DNA of 64,000 bases, from contig NZ_CP121274.1 in NCBI RefSeq assembly GCF_029639405.1, positions 806,001-870,000 on the forward strand. Reading direction: 5' to 3'. Source of the stretch: Microbacterium proteolyticum. GTDB taxonomy: Bacteria > Actinomycetota > Actinomycetes > Actinomycetales > Microbacteriaceae. The notes beneath the pieces were generated by a model, which did no database searches, was not told where the DNA came from, and worked only from the letters and a program-made list of their open reading frames with translations. Made by a program: the position numbers and the translations under genes. Positions 41,952 through 51,279 of this stretch are shown piece by piece. How positions within the stretch are numbered: the stretch's first letter is position 1; each line of letters opens with the position of its first letter.

Positions 41952-43976
41952 TCAGCCGCGCGCGGCGCTCGGGTCGAGCACGGGCGCGCCGTCGTCGGCC
42001 GCGCTCTCGAACTGCGACTGGTAGAGGCGCCAGTAAGCGCCGTGCGCGGAGATCAGTTCGTCGTGCGATCCCTGCTCGACGATGTCGCCGTGCTCCATCA
42101 CGAGGATGAGGTCGGCGTCGCGGATGGTCGACAGGCGGTGCGCGATGACGAACGATGTGCGCCCCTCCCGGAGGGCCGCCATCGCCTGCTGCAGCAGCAG
42201 CTCCGTTCGCGTGTCGACCGACGACGTCGCCTCGTCGAGGATCAGCACGGACGGCCGCGCGACGAACGCGCGCGCGATCGTGATGAGCTGCTTCTCGCCG
42301 GCGGAGACGTTCGCGGCATCCTCGTCGAGGACCGTGTCGTACCCCTCGGGCAGGGAGTGGACGAACTGGTCGACGCGCGTCGCGACGGCGGCCTCGACGA
42401 TCTCTTCGTCGGTGGCCGACTCGCGTCCGTACCGGATGTTGTCGCGGATCGTGCCGGCGAACAGCCACGGGTCCTGCAGCACCATGCCGGTGCGCGAACG
42501 CACGTCGTCGCGGCGGAGGTCGGCGATGTCCTGCCCGTCGAGGAGGATGCGGCCTCCGTCGAGCTCGTAGAACCGCATGATGAGGTTGACGAGCGTGGTC
42601 TTGCCCGCGCCGGTCGGCCCGACGATCGCCACCGTCTGGCCGGGCTCGACGCGGAACGACAGGTCGCGGATGAGCGGCCGGTCGGGCGTGTACGAGAACC
42701 GCACCGACTGGAACTCGATGACACCGCGGCCCTCGACATGGGCCGGGGCGTCGTCGGCATCCGGGTCCTGCTCTTCGGCGTCGAGGAGCGCGAACACGCG
42801 CTCGGCCGAAGCGGTGCCCGACTGCACGACGGCGGCCATGCCGCCCAGCTGCGACAGCGGCTGGGTGAACTGCTGCGAGTACTGGATGAAGGCCTGCACG
42901 TCGCCGAGGCGGATCTGTCCGCCGGCGACCATCAGGCCGCCCAGCACCGCGATGCCCACGTAGGTGAGGTTCCCGACGAACATCATGCCGGGCATGATCA
43001 TGCCGGAGAGGAACTGCGCCTTGAAGCTCGCCTCGAACAGCTCGTCGTTCTCGACCTCGAACTTCTCGCGCGCGTCCTTCTCGCGGCCGTACACCTTCAC
43101 GAGCGCGTGGCCCGAGAACGACTCCTCGATGCGGGCGTTCAGGCGGCCGACCTTCTTCCACTGCTCGCCGAAGGCCTTCTGCGACTGGGGTCCGATGACG
43201 CCGAAGATCACCGCCATGAGCGGCAGCGAGACGAGGGCGACGAGGGCCAGCTGCCACGAGATGCTGAACATCATGATGAGCACGCCGACCACCGTCAGCA
43301 CCGAGGTGAGGGCGCTAGAGAGCGATTGCTGCATCGTCTGCGTGATGTTGTCGATGTCGTTGGTCACGCGCGAGATGAGCTCGCCGCGCTGCACCTTGTC
43401 GAAGTACGACAGCGGCAGGCGGTTGATCTTGGCCTCGACGTCTTCGCGCAGGCGCCACATGGTGCGCACCATGATCACGTTGATGACGTAGCCCTGGATC
43501 CAGGACAGCAGCGACGAGCCGACGTAGATCGCGAGGACGGTGACGATGACGACGCGCAGCGCGTCGAAGTCGACCCCGGCCCCGACCTGGAAGTTGTCCA
43601 TGGCGGAGACGATGTTGGCGACGTCGCCCTGCCCGGCGGAGCGGAGCGCGTCGACGACGGTGTCCTTCGGGGTGCCCTCGGGGAAGCCCTGGGCCAGGGA
43701 CTTCGAGACGACGCCCTCGAAGATGATGTTCGTGGCGTTGCCCAGGACGCGCGGGGCGAGCACCGCGAGCACCACGCCGATCGCCCCGAGGAACGAGACG
43801 AAGGCGAAGGCCCACGCGTAGGGCCGCAGCAGACCGATGAGACGGCGGAAGCTCGGGCCGAAGGCCGCGGCCTTGCCCGGTGCGACGCTGTTCCAGTCGC
43901 CGGAACCCTGGCGGGCCTGCTCGGCGAGTTCGAGCTCGGCGCGTTCTTCCTCGGTGAGGGCGTCGGGCGTGCTCAT
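41952..43976 (-). CDS. Heterodimeric ABC exporter subunit with consensus Walker B and H-loop
   Basis: 674 residues. A hydrophilic N-terminal extension of ~45 residues precedes six membrane helices (about 50-370) and an ATPase domain. The ATPase has Walker A GPTGAGKTT, Walker B VLILDEATS with the catalytic Glu, and H-loop IAHRLS. Its signature is degenerate (VSAGEKQ for LSGGQ). In asymmetric exporters such as TM287/288 and TmrAB this combination marks one half of a heterodimer. It overlaps its partner by four bases (ATGA). Substrates of such pairs include drugs, lipids and peptides. Confidence 0.92.
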   Translation of the reverse strand: MSTPDALTEEERAELELAEQARQGSGDWNSVAPGKAAAFGPSFRRLIGLLRPYAWAFAFVSFLGAIGVVLAVLAPRVLGNATNIIFEGVVSKSLAQGFPEGTPKDTVVDALRSAGQGDVANIVSAMDNFQVGAGVDFDALRVVIVTVLAIYVGSSLLSWIQGYVINVIMVRTMWRLREDVEAKINRLPLSYFDKVQRGELISRVTNDIDNITQTMQQSLSSALTSVLTVVGVLIMMFSISWQLALVALVSLPLMAVIFGVIGPQSQKAFGEQWKKVGRLNARIEESFSGHALVKVYGREKDAREKFEVENDELFEASFKAQFLSGMIMPGMMFVGNLTYVGIAVLGGLMVAGGQIRLGDVQAFIQYSQQFTQPLSQLGGMAAVVQSGTASAERVFALLDAEEQDPDADDAPAHVEGRGVIEFQSVRFSYTPDRPLIRDLSFRVEPGQTVAIVGPTGAGKTTLVNLIMRFYELDGGRILLDGQDIADLRRDDVRSRTGMVLQDPWLFAGTIRDNIRYGRESATDEEIVEAAVATRVDQFVHSLPEGYDTVLDEDAANVSAGEKQLITIARAFVARPSVLILDEATSSVDTRTELLLQQAMAALREGRTSFVIAHRLSTIRDADLILVMEHGDIVEQGSHDELISAHGAYWRLYQSQFESAADDGAPVLDPSAARG

Positions 43977-45700
43977 GCTTCCACCCCCAGCTGCGATTCG
44001 ACGATCTCGCGGTACGTGGCACTGGTCTGGAGCAGCTCGTCGTGGCTGCCGAGCCCGACCATCCGCCCGTCTTCGAGCACCACGATGCGGTCGGCTCCGG
44101 TGATCGTCGAGACGCGCTGCGCCACGACGATCTTCGTCACGTCCGGCAGTTCCTCCCACAGGGCTCTGCGCAATCGCGCGTCGGTGGTGAGGTCGAGGGC
44201 CGAGAAGGAGTCGTCGAAGACCAGGATGCGCGGGCGGTGCACGATCGCGCGGGCGATGGCCAGGCGCTGGCGCTGCCCGCCGGACACGTTCGTGCCGCCC
44301 TGGGCGATGCGGGCTTCGAGGCCGCCCTCCATCTCTTGAACGAAGTCGCGGCCCTGCGCGATCTCGAGCGCGCGCCACAACTCGTCATCGGTCGCCTCTT
44401 CTCGACCGAATCGCAGGTTCGAGGCGACCGTGCCGCTGAAGAGGAACGGACGCTGCGGCACGAGCCCGATGCCGCGCCACAGCTCGTCGAGGTCGGCCTC
44501 CCGCACGTCGACGCCGCCGACGCGCACGGCGCCGTCGGTTACGTCGAACAGGCGCGGGATGAGCGAGACGAGCGTCGTCTTCCCCGCTCCCGTCGATCCG
44601 ACGATCGCGACGGTCTCGCCGGGAGCCGCGGTGAAGCTGATGCCCGAGACGACCGGCGCCTCGGCCCCCGGGTACGCGAACGCCACGTCGTCGAAGACGA
44701 CCTCTCCCGGAGCGGGGAAGGCTGCGACGGGGTTCTCGGGACGACGGAGGGTGGAGTCGCTGTCGAGCACCTCGGTGATGCGCTCGGCCGAGACCGCGGC
44801 GCGCGGGATCATCACCGTCATGAAGCTGGCCATGAGCACGCCGCCGAGGATCTGGGCGACGTACTGGATGAAGGCGAAGAGCGTGCCGATCTCGACCCCG
44901 CCGGCGTCGACCTGGATGCCGCCGAACCAGATGACCCCGACCACGGTGACGTTCAGCAAGAGCATCGCGAGCGGGAACAGCAGGACGAAGAGCGAGCCGA
45001 CCTTGCGACCCACGACGAGGATGTCGGTGTTCGCGCCGCGGAAGCGCTCTTCTTCGATGCGCTCGCGCACGAAAGCGCGGACCACGCGCACACCGGTGAG
45101 CTGCTCGCGCATGATGCGGTTCACCGCGTCGAGCTTGGTCTGGTAGCTCCGGAAGAGCGGCACCATCCGCGCGATGATCAGCGCGACCAGGACCAGCAGC
45201 ACCGGCACCGCGACGCCGATCAGCCAGCTGAGGCCCACGTCTTGCTGCAGGGCCATGATGATGCCGCCGATCGCGAGGAGCGGGGCGCTGACGAGCATCG
45301 TCGCGCCCATCATCGCGAGCATCTGCACCTGCTGCACGTCGTTCGTGTTGCGCGTGATGAGCGACCCGGCACCGAACTGCGAGAGCTCCCGCTCCGAGAA
45401 TCCGCTCACGCACTCGAAGACGTCGCGACGGATGTCGCGCCCGGCGGCCATCGCCGCACGCGCGGCGAAGTACGTGGCGATGACGGATGCCGTGATCTGC
45501 CCGAGCGAGATGACGAGCATGATCGCGCCGCGCGACCAGATGTATCCGGTGTCGCCCTGGGCGACGCCGAGGTTGATGATGTCGGCGTTCAGGCGGGGCA
45601 GGTACAGCGTCGCGACGGCGGACGCGGCCTGGAACGCCAGGATGGCGACGAGGAGCCAGCGGTATCTCGAGAGATACCGAATGAGGAGCTTTCCGAGCAC
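43973..45700 (-). CDS. Heterodimeric ABC exporter subunit with degenerate catalytic site
   Basis: 575 residues from GTG at 45700, with GGAGA seven bases upstream. Six membrane helices and an ATPase domain: Walker A GSTGAGKTT and a perfect signature SGGQRQR. Walker B reads ILVFDDSFS, with Asp in place of the catalytic Glu, and the H-loop position is Gln (VAQRVS). These substitutions define the degenerate site of asymmetric ABC exporters. The normal signature on this chain completes the active site of the partner. The cytoplasmic N-terminus is short. Confidence 0.92.
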   Translation of the reverse strand: MLGKLLIRYLSRYRWLLVAILAFQAASAVATLYLPRLNADIINLGVAQGDTGYIWSRGAIMLVISLGQITASVIATYFAARAAMAAGRDIRRDVFECVSGFSERELSQFGAGSLITRNTNDVQQVQMLAMMGATMLVSAPLLAIGGIIMALQQDVGLSWLIGVAVPVLLVLVALIIARMVPLFRSYQTKLDAVNRIMREQLTGVRVVRAFVRERIEEERFRGANTDILVVGRKVGSLFVLLFPLAMLLLNVTVVGVIWFGGIQVDAGGVEIGTLFAFIQYVAQILGGVLMASFMTVMIPRAAVSAERITEVLDSDSTLRRPENPVAAFPAPGEVVFDDVAFAYPGAEAPVVSGISFTAAPGETVAIVGSTGAGKTTLVSLIPRLFDVTDGAVRVGGVDVREADLDELWRGIGLVPQRPFLFSGTVASNLRFGREEATDDELWRALEIAQGRDFVQEMEGGLEARIAQGGTNVSGGQRQRLAIARAIVHRPRILVFDDSFSALDLTTDARLRRALWEELPDVTKIVVAQRVSTITGADRIVVLEDGRMVGLGSHDELLQTSATYREIVESQLGVEA

Positions 45701-45829
45701 GACGTTCTCCGGGAGTCCGATCGGGGCGGCACGACCACCGCGGATCAAGAGTGGCACGAACCTCCGACATCGCGGGAGCGCTTCCGCCGTCGGCGTACGA
45801 CGACCCCGGCATCGTGGCATCCGGACTCG

Positions 45830-45835
45830 TAGGCT
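45830..45835 (+). promoter_or_regulatory. -10 box of the 197-aa gene, leaderless
   Basis: TAGGCT, then GGAGCC, then ATG at 45842. Confidence 0.6.
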
Positions 45836-45841
45836 GGAGCC

Positions 45842-46435
45842 ATGCCCCGACTCCAGGCAGACGCCCCCACCGACCTCTGGGTGCCCGTCACCGGCTCGCT
45901 CGGGCTGCGCGGCAGACGCCATCGCAAGGCCGCGATCCGGATGCTGCTGACGCAGGCGAACCGCGCGGTCGGCGCGACCGAGCGCCCGGGCAGCGGGCTT
46001 TTCGCCTGGGTGGCGAGTCAGGCCGCGCCGCTCCTCATGCGCCGCGCGGCCGGCCGCGTGCTGGTGTGGGTGTGGCGCAGCGACCCCGACCTGCTCGTCG
46101 TCATGGCGCAGTTGCAGGAGGCGACGTCGCAGCTGCGCGCCGCGCGCGCGATGATGCCCATGGAGTACGACGACACCGAGTCGTTCCCCAACCCGCACCT
46201 CGGGGTCGGCGAGAAGCTCGCGATGCCGCTTCCCACCGATACGCGCACGCCTCCCTTCGCGACCTACACGTGGGACACGGGCGCGCACTTCGTCACGGTC
46301 ACCGCCGTGTGCGCCGACCGCGAGCGGTTCGGCACCGTGATCGCGGCCGTCGACGACGTCGCGCGGACGCTCCGGGTCGTGGACGACCTGCGCGTGGGCG
46401 AGTCGGCCACGGTGCTGCGGCTCGGTCCGGCCTGA
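45842..46435 (+). CDS. Hypothetical protein (197 aa)
   Basis: A soluble-looking protein with a basic first third (RGRRHRKAAIRM) and a weakly hydrophobic helix near 66-78. A mixed alpha/beta C-terminal half contains YTWDTGAHFVTVTAVCADRERFGTVIAAVDDVARTLRV. It is divergent from the ABC exporter and convergent with the potassium channel. I do not recognise the family. The start rests on the leaderless promoter. Confidence 0.65.
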   Translation: MPRLQADAPTDLWVPVTGSLGLRGRRHRKAAIRMLLTQANRAVGATERPGSGLFAWVASQAAPLLMRRAAGRVLVWVWRSDPDLLVVMAQLQEATSQLRAARAMMPMEYDDTESFPNPHLGVGEKLAMPLPTDTRTPPFATYTWDTGAHFVTVTAVCADRERFGTVIAAVDDVARTLRVVDDLRVGESATVLRLGPA

Positions 46436-46472
46436 CGACGCGACCCCGCTCGACGGTGCGGACCGCGGGCCC

Positions 46473-47195
46473 TCACCGGTCGGGGTGCGCGAGATCGACC
46501 GCGTCGTCGGGCTGAACCCGACGCCGGTCGTGCGCGTGGGCGACGCGCTCGCTCGCCCACGACGAGATCGTCGCGACGATGAGACCGACGAGCACCACTC
46601 CCCCGGCCATGAGCACGACGGCGGCGAGTCGACCGACGACCGTGACGGGCGCGTAGTCGCCGTAACCGACCGTGGTCACGGTGCACACGGCCCACCACAG
46701 GGCGTCGCCGAACGTGCGGATGTTCGCCCCCGGGGCGTGCCGTTCGGTCTGGAGCACCACGAGGGCGACCTGCCAGATGAGCAGCAGCACGCTGCCGAGA
46801 CCGTAGATGATCAGCTGCGCGCGCACCGAACTGCCGGCCGTGCGGGTGAAGCTCGTCAGCCGGGTCAGGGCACCCAGCAGCCGCACCGGCCGGAGGATCG
46901 GCACGAACACCACGGCGAGATCGAGCAGATGGGCCCGGAACCACACACCCCGCGGCCGCGCCCACAGCAGGCGCACAAGGTAGTCGCCGGCGAAGACGAC
47001 CTGCACCGCGAGCATGAACGTGAAGGTGACGCCCTCCCAGCGCCCTCGGATGTCGCCGATCACCTGCGCGGTGTAGACGACCACCCACAGCAGGGCGAGG
47101 CCGGTGAGCGGCCAGTAGGTCCACGCCTCCCACCGCCGCGTCGCGGCGCTCTCGCCGCGTCGGCCCACCGGGGGAGGAACGGTTGCGAGCGTCAT
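46473..47195 (-). CDS. Voltage-gated-type potassium channel
   Basis: 240 residues. The selectivity filter TVGYGD sits in a typical pore helix (DALWWAVCTVTTVGYGDYAPVT). An S4-like segment has regularly spaced arginines (ILRPVRLLGALTRLTSFTR). S1-S3 and S6 are also recognisable, giving six helices. The protein forms a tetramer that passes K+ across the membrane. There is no cytoplasmic RCK domain, only a short charged tail. TAGAGT lies six bases before the ATG. Confidence 0.92.
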   Translation of the reverse strand: MTLATVPPPVGRRGESAATRRWEAWTYWPLTGLALLWVVVYTAQVIGDIRGRWEGVTFTFMLAVQVVFAGDYLVRLLWARPRGVWFRAHLLDLAVVFVPILRPVRLLGALTRLTSFTRTAGSSVRAQLIIYGLGSVLLLIWQVALVVLQTERHAPGANIRTFGDALWWAVCTVTTVGYGDYAPVTVVGRLAAVVLMAGGVVLVGLIVATISSWASERVAHAHDRRRVQPDDAVDLAHPDR

Positions 47196-47201
47196 GTTCG
47201 C

Positions 47202-47207
47202 ACTCTA
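47202..47207 (-). promoter_or_regulatory. -10 box of the potassium channel gene, leaderless
   Basis: TAGAGT on the minus strand, then GCGAAC, then ATG at 47195. Confidence 0.55.
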
Positions 47208-47374
47208 GGACCGGCGATCACGCGCTGGCGAGGAGCGCCGGGCGCGGCCCCACAGAACGCGAGCGCCGCGAGCGGCCGCTGCGACACCTGTCGGAGGAGA
47301 TCGCCGTGTGCCGGAGCCCGATCGGTGGAAGGGTGGAGGCATCCCTCGCCCGTGCATCACCCGGAGGACACGAC

Positions 47375-48382
47375 ATGGATGCCGAACGCCGCCGCATCGG
47401 CTTCCTTCTGTTCGACGGGGTGAAGGCGTTGGACTTCGTCGGCCCGGCCGAGGTGTTCTCCGAGGCGAATCTCGCGACCGAGGCGTACGAGATCCTGTTC
47501 TTCTCGCCCACCGGCGAAGGCGTCGAGGCGTTCATGGGGCTGCGCCTGGGCGTCGATGGCGCGGCCGCGGACAGCGGGCCGCTCGACACGGTGATCATCC
47601 CGGGCAGCGAGCTGGCCCCCGCCGTCTTCGACGACCCCGAGTTGCGCGCGGCGATCCTGTCGCTCTCGCAGAGATCGCGGCGGGTCGCCTCGATCTGCAG
47701 CGGCGCGTTCGGACTGGCGGCGACGGGCCTGCTCGACGGCTTCCCCGCGACCACGCACTGGAAGTTCGCCGACATGCTCGCCGACCGGTATCCGCTCGTC
47801 GCGGTGGACTCGGAGCGCATCTACACGCGGCAGGGCGACATCTACACGTCGGCGGGCGTTGCCGCCGGGATCGACCTCGCGCTCGCCCTGCTCGAGGAGG
47901 ATCTCGGCACCGACGTCGCGCGCAGCGTCGCGCAGCACCTGCTGGTGTACATGCGCCGCTCGGCGGGGCAGTCGCAGTTCTCCGCGGCGCTGAAGCTCCC
48001 GGCTCCGCGGACGCCCCTCGCGCAGGCGGTGGCCGAGTACGTCTCGAACGATCCGACCCGGCCGACGACCGTGACCGGACTGGCCGCGCACGTGAACGTC
48101 AGCCCGCGGCATCTCACCCGTGTCATCCGCGAAGAACTCGGCGTCACGCCGAGCGCCTACATCGCGACGCTGCGGCTCGAGCTCGCCGTGAACCAGCTCG
48201 AGAACGGGCGTACGGTCGCCGAGTCCGCCGCGGCGGCGGGATTCTCGTCCGCCGCCGCGCTCCGCCGCGCGTTCGTGGACCGGTATCGGACGACACCGTC
48301 GGCGTATCAGCGGCGGTTCCGCGCATCGAGCGTCACGGACGCACCGTCCCCCGTGGAGGACGACCTCCCGTCCCCCGCCTGA
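47375..48382 (+). CDS. GlxA-like AraC-family regulator with DJ-1/PfpI domain
   Basis: 335 residues. The DJ-1 part has IGFLLFDGVKALDFVGPAEVF and the Cys elbow ASICSGAFGLAATG, then TTHWKFADMLADRYP. The AraC part from ~235 has TVTGLAAHVNVSPRHLTRVIREELGVTPSAYI and VAESAAAAGFSSAAALRRAFVDRYRTTPSAYQ. CGGAGGA lies before the ATG. It shares the architecture of the gene at 37937-38926 but is clearly different in sequence. Convergent with the XRE regulator seven bases away. Confidence 0.92.
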   Translation: MDAERRRIGFLLFDGVKALDFVGPAEVFSEANLATEAYEILFFSPTGEGVEAFMGLRLGVDGAAADSGPLDTVIIPGSELAPAVFDDPELRAAILSLSQRSRRVASICSGAFGLAATGLLDGFPATTHWKFADMLADRYPLVAVDSERIYTRQGDIYTSAGVAAGIDLALALLEEDLGTDVARSVAQHLLVYMRRSAGQSQFSAALKLPAPRTPLAQAVAEYVSNDPTRPTTVTGLAAHVNVSPRHLTRVIREELGVTPSAYIATLRLELAVNQLENGRTVAESAAAAGFSSAAALRRAFVDRYRTTPSAYQRRFRASSVTDAPSPVEDDLPSPA

Positions 48383-48389
48383 CCCGGGG

Positions 48390-49280
48390 TCAGAGCGCCT
48401 GCCGCCGGGGCACCCCGGACGCGAGGGACGGGGATGCCACGTACTCGGCATCCCCCTCGTCCTCCGCCCGCGCGCGGGCGACGAGATCGCGAAGAGCGGC
48501 GACGCCCGGGGTGCGCGGTTCTGCGAAGAAGACCGTGACGGTGTAGCCGGAGGTGCCGGGGACGGCGAGGGTCTCGCTGTGGAGGCGCACCCAGCCGTGC
48601 GGCTCGATGTGCACCATCGGCCGTGAGCTGCGGTGCGGGCGGATCTCGCACCGGCTCCAGATCGCCGCGAAGCGCGGGTCGCTCGCCGACAGCCCCGCCA
48701 CGAGCTCCCGCAGGCGCGGGCTCCGGGGGTCGGCGTAGTACCGCAGCGCGGCGGCGAGCGTCTCGGCCGTCCGACGCCAGTCCGGCTCGGAGTGCGGGTC
48801 GGGGAAATGCTCGAACACCGAGACCAGGAGGTTGGAACCGATGCGCAGCTGGTCGGGTGCGAGCAACCGCCCCGGGGCGTTCACGGCGACGACGTCGAGG
48901 GTGCCGTTGAGGGCGTAGGCGGGGGTGTCGGCGTACAGGTCGACGAGCATCGCCACGCCCTCCGGGAGGTCGTCCTCCTCGGCCGACGGTGGGCCGTCGC
49001 CGGAAAGATCGGCGATGCGGTGGAGATACTCCTCGCCGGGGCCGTCGAGGAGCAGCGCACGGCCGAGCGCCGAGAGCACCTGCCGTGATGGCTGGTGACC
49101 GCGGCCCTGCTCGAGCCGCAGGTAGTAGTCGCTGCTGATGCCGGCGAGGTCTGCCACCTCGGTGCGCCGCAGGCCCCGCACGCGTCGGCGCGGCTCCCGC
49201 GCGATCCCCACCCGCTCGGGCGTCAACGACTCGCGGCGGTCGCGAAGGAACGCGGCCAACGGCCCCGCGGTGTCGTTCAC
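48390..49280 (-). CDS. XRE-family regulator with MmyB-like ligand-binding domain
   Basis: 296 residues from GTG, fixed by GGAGG five bases upstream. The N-terminal helix-turn-helix is RVRGLRRTEVADLAGISSDYYLRLEQGRGHQPSRQVLSAL (about 30-75). The larger C-terminal part (about 105-270) is the MmyB-like PAS fold (VAVNAPGRLLAP, EPDWRRTAETLAAALRYYADP, HRSSRPMVHIEPHGWVRLHSETLAVPGT). Relatives bind fatty-acid-like ligands in crystal structures. It is divergent from a TetR gene, so mutual control of the 142-bp gap is possible. Confidence 0.9.
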   Translation of the reverse strand: MNDTAGPLAAFLRDRRESLTPERVGIAREPRRRVRGLRRTEVADLAGISSDYYLRLEQGRGHQPSRQVLSALGRALLLDGPGEEYLHRIADLSGDGPPSAEEDDLPEGVAMLVDLYADTPAYALNGTLDVVAVNAPGRLLAPDQLRIGSNLLVSVFEHFPDPHSEPDWRRTAETLAAALRYYADPRSPRLRELVAGLSASDPRFAAIWSRCEIRPHRSSRPMVHIEPHGWVRLHSETLAVPGTSGYTVTVFFAEPRTPGVAALRDLVARARAEDEGDAEYVASPSLASGVPRRQAL

Positions 49281-49410
49281 ATCAGCCTCCGGCGAGTAGT
49301 GGAATGCTCCCTCCAATTCTCCGTGGGAGCGGTTCCTCCCGTGCTGCACGAACGGACAGGAGTACGTCGCAACCGGACGAGTGCATTGAGAGCCCCCGGG
49401 GGCGACGGGA

Positions 49411-49416
49411 TAGCGT
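49411..49416 (+). promoter_or_regulatory. -10 box of the TetR gene, leaderless
   Basis: TAGCGT, then TGCCTC, then ATG at 49423. Confidence 0.55.
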
Positions 49417-49422
49417 TGCCTC

Positions 49423-50019
49423 ATGGGTCGGCCTCGGCAGTACGACGAGCAGAATCTGCTCGATACGGCGCAGGAGCTGTTCTGGACGCGCGGATACGAC
49501 CGGACCTCGCTCGAGGAGGTCGCCCGTGCATCCGGCGTCGGCACGAGCAGCCTCTACGCGCGCTACGGCAGCAAGCTCGGACTCTTCCTCCGCGTCTTCG
49601 GCCGCTACTGCGCGGCTCGCGTCGAGCTCGCCTCCGGCGGTCCGGCGGGACCCAGCGCCGACCTCGAAGCCGCCGCCTCGGAGTACCTCGACCGCGTCGT
49701 CTCCGACTGCCTCTCCTACGCGGACCGACGTGGATGCCTCATGCTCAACAGCATCGCCGAGCTCGGCGACCGGTTCCCCGAGGTCCTCGCGGTGGCGGAC
49801 GCCGCGATCGACGAGATGGAGTCCGCGCTCACCGCACGGCTGTGCGAGACCGCTGACGCCCACCACATCGCCCTCTCGCCCGCAGACGCACGGCGCGCGG
49901 CCGAGACCACGGTGCTCGCCTCCCAGGGCATCGTGCAGCTCAGCCGCCTGCGTGTGCCGCCGCGGCGGTTGCGCGAGCTCGCGGCGCGTTCGTCGCGGCT
50001 GGTCGCACGCCCGGCCTGA
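49423..50019 (+). CDS. TetR/AcrR-family transcriptional regulator
   Basis: 198 residues. The helix-turn-helix is in LLDTAQELFWTRGYDRTSLEEVARASGVGTSSLYARYGSKLGLFLRVF (about 10-55). The ligand domain contains RRGCLMLNSIAELGDRFPEV, the TetR_C_33/YxaF-like pattern. No target operator is evident in its own leaderless promoter. The regulated gene and ligand are unknown. The 69-bp gap after it is extremely GC-rich, with short CCCGGG repeats. Confidence 0.92.
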   Translation: MGRPRQYDEQNLLDTAQELFWTRGYDRTSLEEVARASGVGTSSLYARYGSKLGLFLRVFGRYCAARVELASGGPAGPSADLEAAASEYLDRVVSDCLSYADRRGCLMLNSIAELGDRFPEVLAVADAAIDEMESALTARLCETADAHHIALSPADARRAAETTVLASQGIVQLSRLRVPPRRLRELAARSSRLVARPA

Positions 50020-50088
50020 CGCCCGGGTGCCCGGGCCCGTCCGCAGCTTCGCCCGCGCCCGGCGGGGTCGGCGCCCGGGCCGTCGGTT

Positions 50089-51135
50089 CTACGCCAACAG
50101 ACGCTCCGCGGTGCGCTCGCGCGGCAGCGGCACCGGCGTCACCGCGGCCGGCTCCTCGCGGCGCAGCTCCTCGTCCCACAGCCGCAGGAGCTTGAGGGTC
50201 AGGTGCAGCGTGCTCCGCTGCAGGCCGTCGGCCAGGGCCTCGCGGACGGCCTCCGGCATCTGCTCGAGCCGGTAGTACAGCGTCGTGCGGTGGATGTGCA
50301 GGCGCTGGCAGGCGACGGAGGCGCGCCCCGCGGCATCCAGGTACGCCTCGACGGTGTCGCGCTGCGTCGAGTCTTCCGCGGACGCGAGGACGAACGCCGC
50401 CGGGCACGCCTGCACGAGGAGCGAGCGCGAGCGGGGCAGCGTCTGCACGAGCGCCCAGCCGCCGAGGTCCTCGGCGCGCACCGAGGTCACCTGCTCGGGG
50501 AGGGTCGCGCGCAGGTGCGCGGAGCGGATCGCGCGCGAAACCGCGTCATCCACGTCGCCGTCGTCGGGCGACCCCGCCGCCAGCGCGAACCCCCGGGCGG
50601 TCATGCCCTGCGCGGCGGCCTCGGCATCCACCGCCCTGTTCCGGGCGTCGAGGTCGAGGGTGCGGGATGCCACGAAGATCGCGGCTCCTCGGTGGGCGCC
50701 GACGAACTGCACGGCACCGTGGAGGACGGTCGCCAGGCGGCGCCCGAACGCGACGATGCCCAGTTCCGGTGCCGGGTCGAGCACCACGGCGAGCAGCTCG
50801 ATGCCGTCGGCGCGGCCGTCGATCCAGCGGCGGGAACGGAGCTCCCACAGCGCATCCCGACGCACGCTCGAGTCGTCGTCGATGAGGTTCGCGAACACGC
50901 GGTCGCGGCGCGCCGCGGGACTCGCGCCGGAGGCCATCTCGAGGAGGTGCACCGCGGCGTCGACCACGGCCCACTCGCGCGGCGAGAGGTCGGCACGCGC
51001 CGTTCCGCCGATGCGCAGCGCACCACCGCCGAACGCGATGTCGGCGTCGGCATCCGCGGGCTCATCGGCGCGGCGGAGGGTCACGCGTCGACCGAGGGCG
51101 TGGGACAACTGATCGATGATCTGCGGCGGGTGCAT
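50089..51135 (-). CDS. PucR/CdaR-type transcriptional regulator
   Basis: 348 residues. The C-terminal 70 residues are a PucR-type helix-turn-helix (TVEAYLDAAGRASVACQRLHIHRTTLYYRLEQM). The central part resembles a GGDEF-like sensor (AFGRRLATVLHGAVQFVGAHRGAAIFVASRT). GAGGAG lies seven bases before the ATG. Such proteins often regulate catabolic genes. None is adjacent, except the alpha/beta hydrolase encoded downstream in the next unit. Confidence 0.85.
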   Translation of the reverse strand: MHPPQIIDQLSHALGRRVTLRRADEPADADADIAFGGGALRIGGTARADLSPREWAVVDAAVHLLEMASGASPAARRDRVFANLIDDDSSVRRDALWELRSRRWIDGRADGIELLAVVLDPAPELGIVAFGRRLATVLHGAVQFVGAHRGAAIFVASRTLDLDARNRAVDAEAAAQGMTARGFALAAGSPDDGDVDDAVSRAIRSAHLRATLPEQVTSVRAEDLGGWALVQTLPRSRSLLVQACPAAFVLASAEDSTQRDTVEAYLDAAGRASVACQRLHIHRTTLYYRLEQMPEAVREALADGLQRSTLHLTLKLLRLWDEELRREEPAAVTPVPLPRERTAERLLA

Positions 51136-51231
51136 CGTGCGGCTCCTCACGTGCGGTCCGGGGTGGGTACGGCCCACGGTACGGACGCCCGCCGCGACGC
51201 GCGTGGCCCTCTGAGACCCACGGTGGAACGA

Positions 51232-51264
51232 CGACGGCGCGCCCCGGGTGGGAGCGCGCCGTCG
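51232..51264 (-). terminator. Intrinsic terminator of the alpha/beta hydrolase gene
   Basis: CGACGGCGCGC and GCGCGCCGTCG, a perfect 11-bp stem with an 11-base loop, 15 bases after the stop codon. Confidence 0.65.
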
Positions 51265-51279
51265 GATGCGGAGAACCGA

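Noticed and set aside
41739..44339. An 866-codon open frame on the plus strand
   Set aside because: Antisense to two ABC exporter genes with full catalytic motifs; highly charged, no domain.
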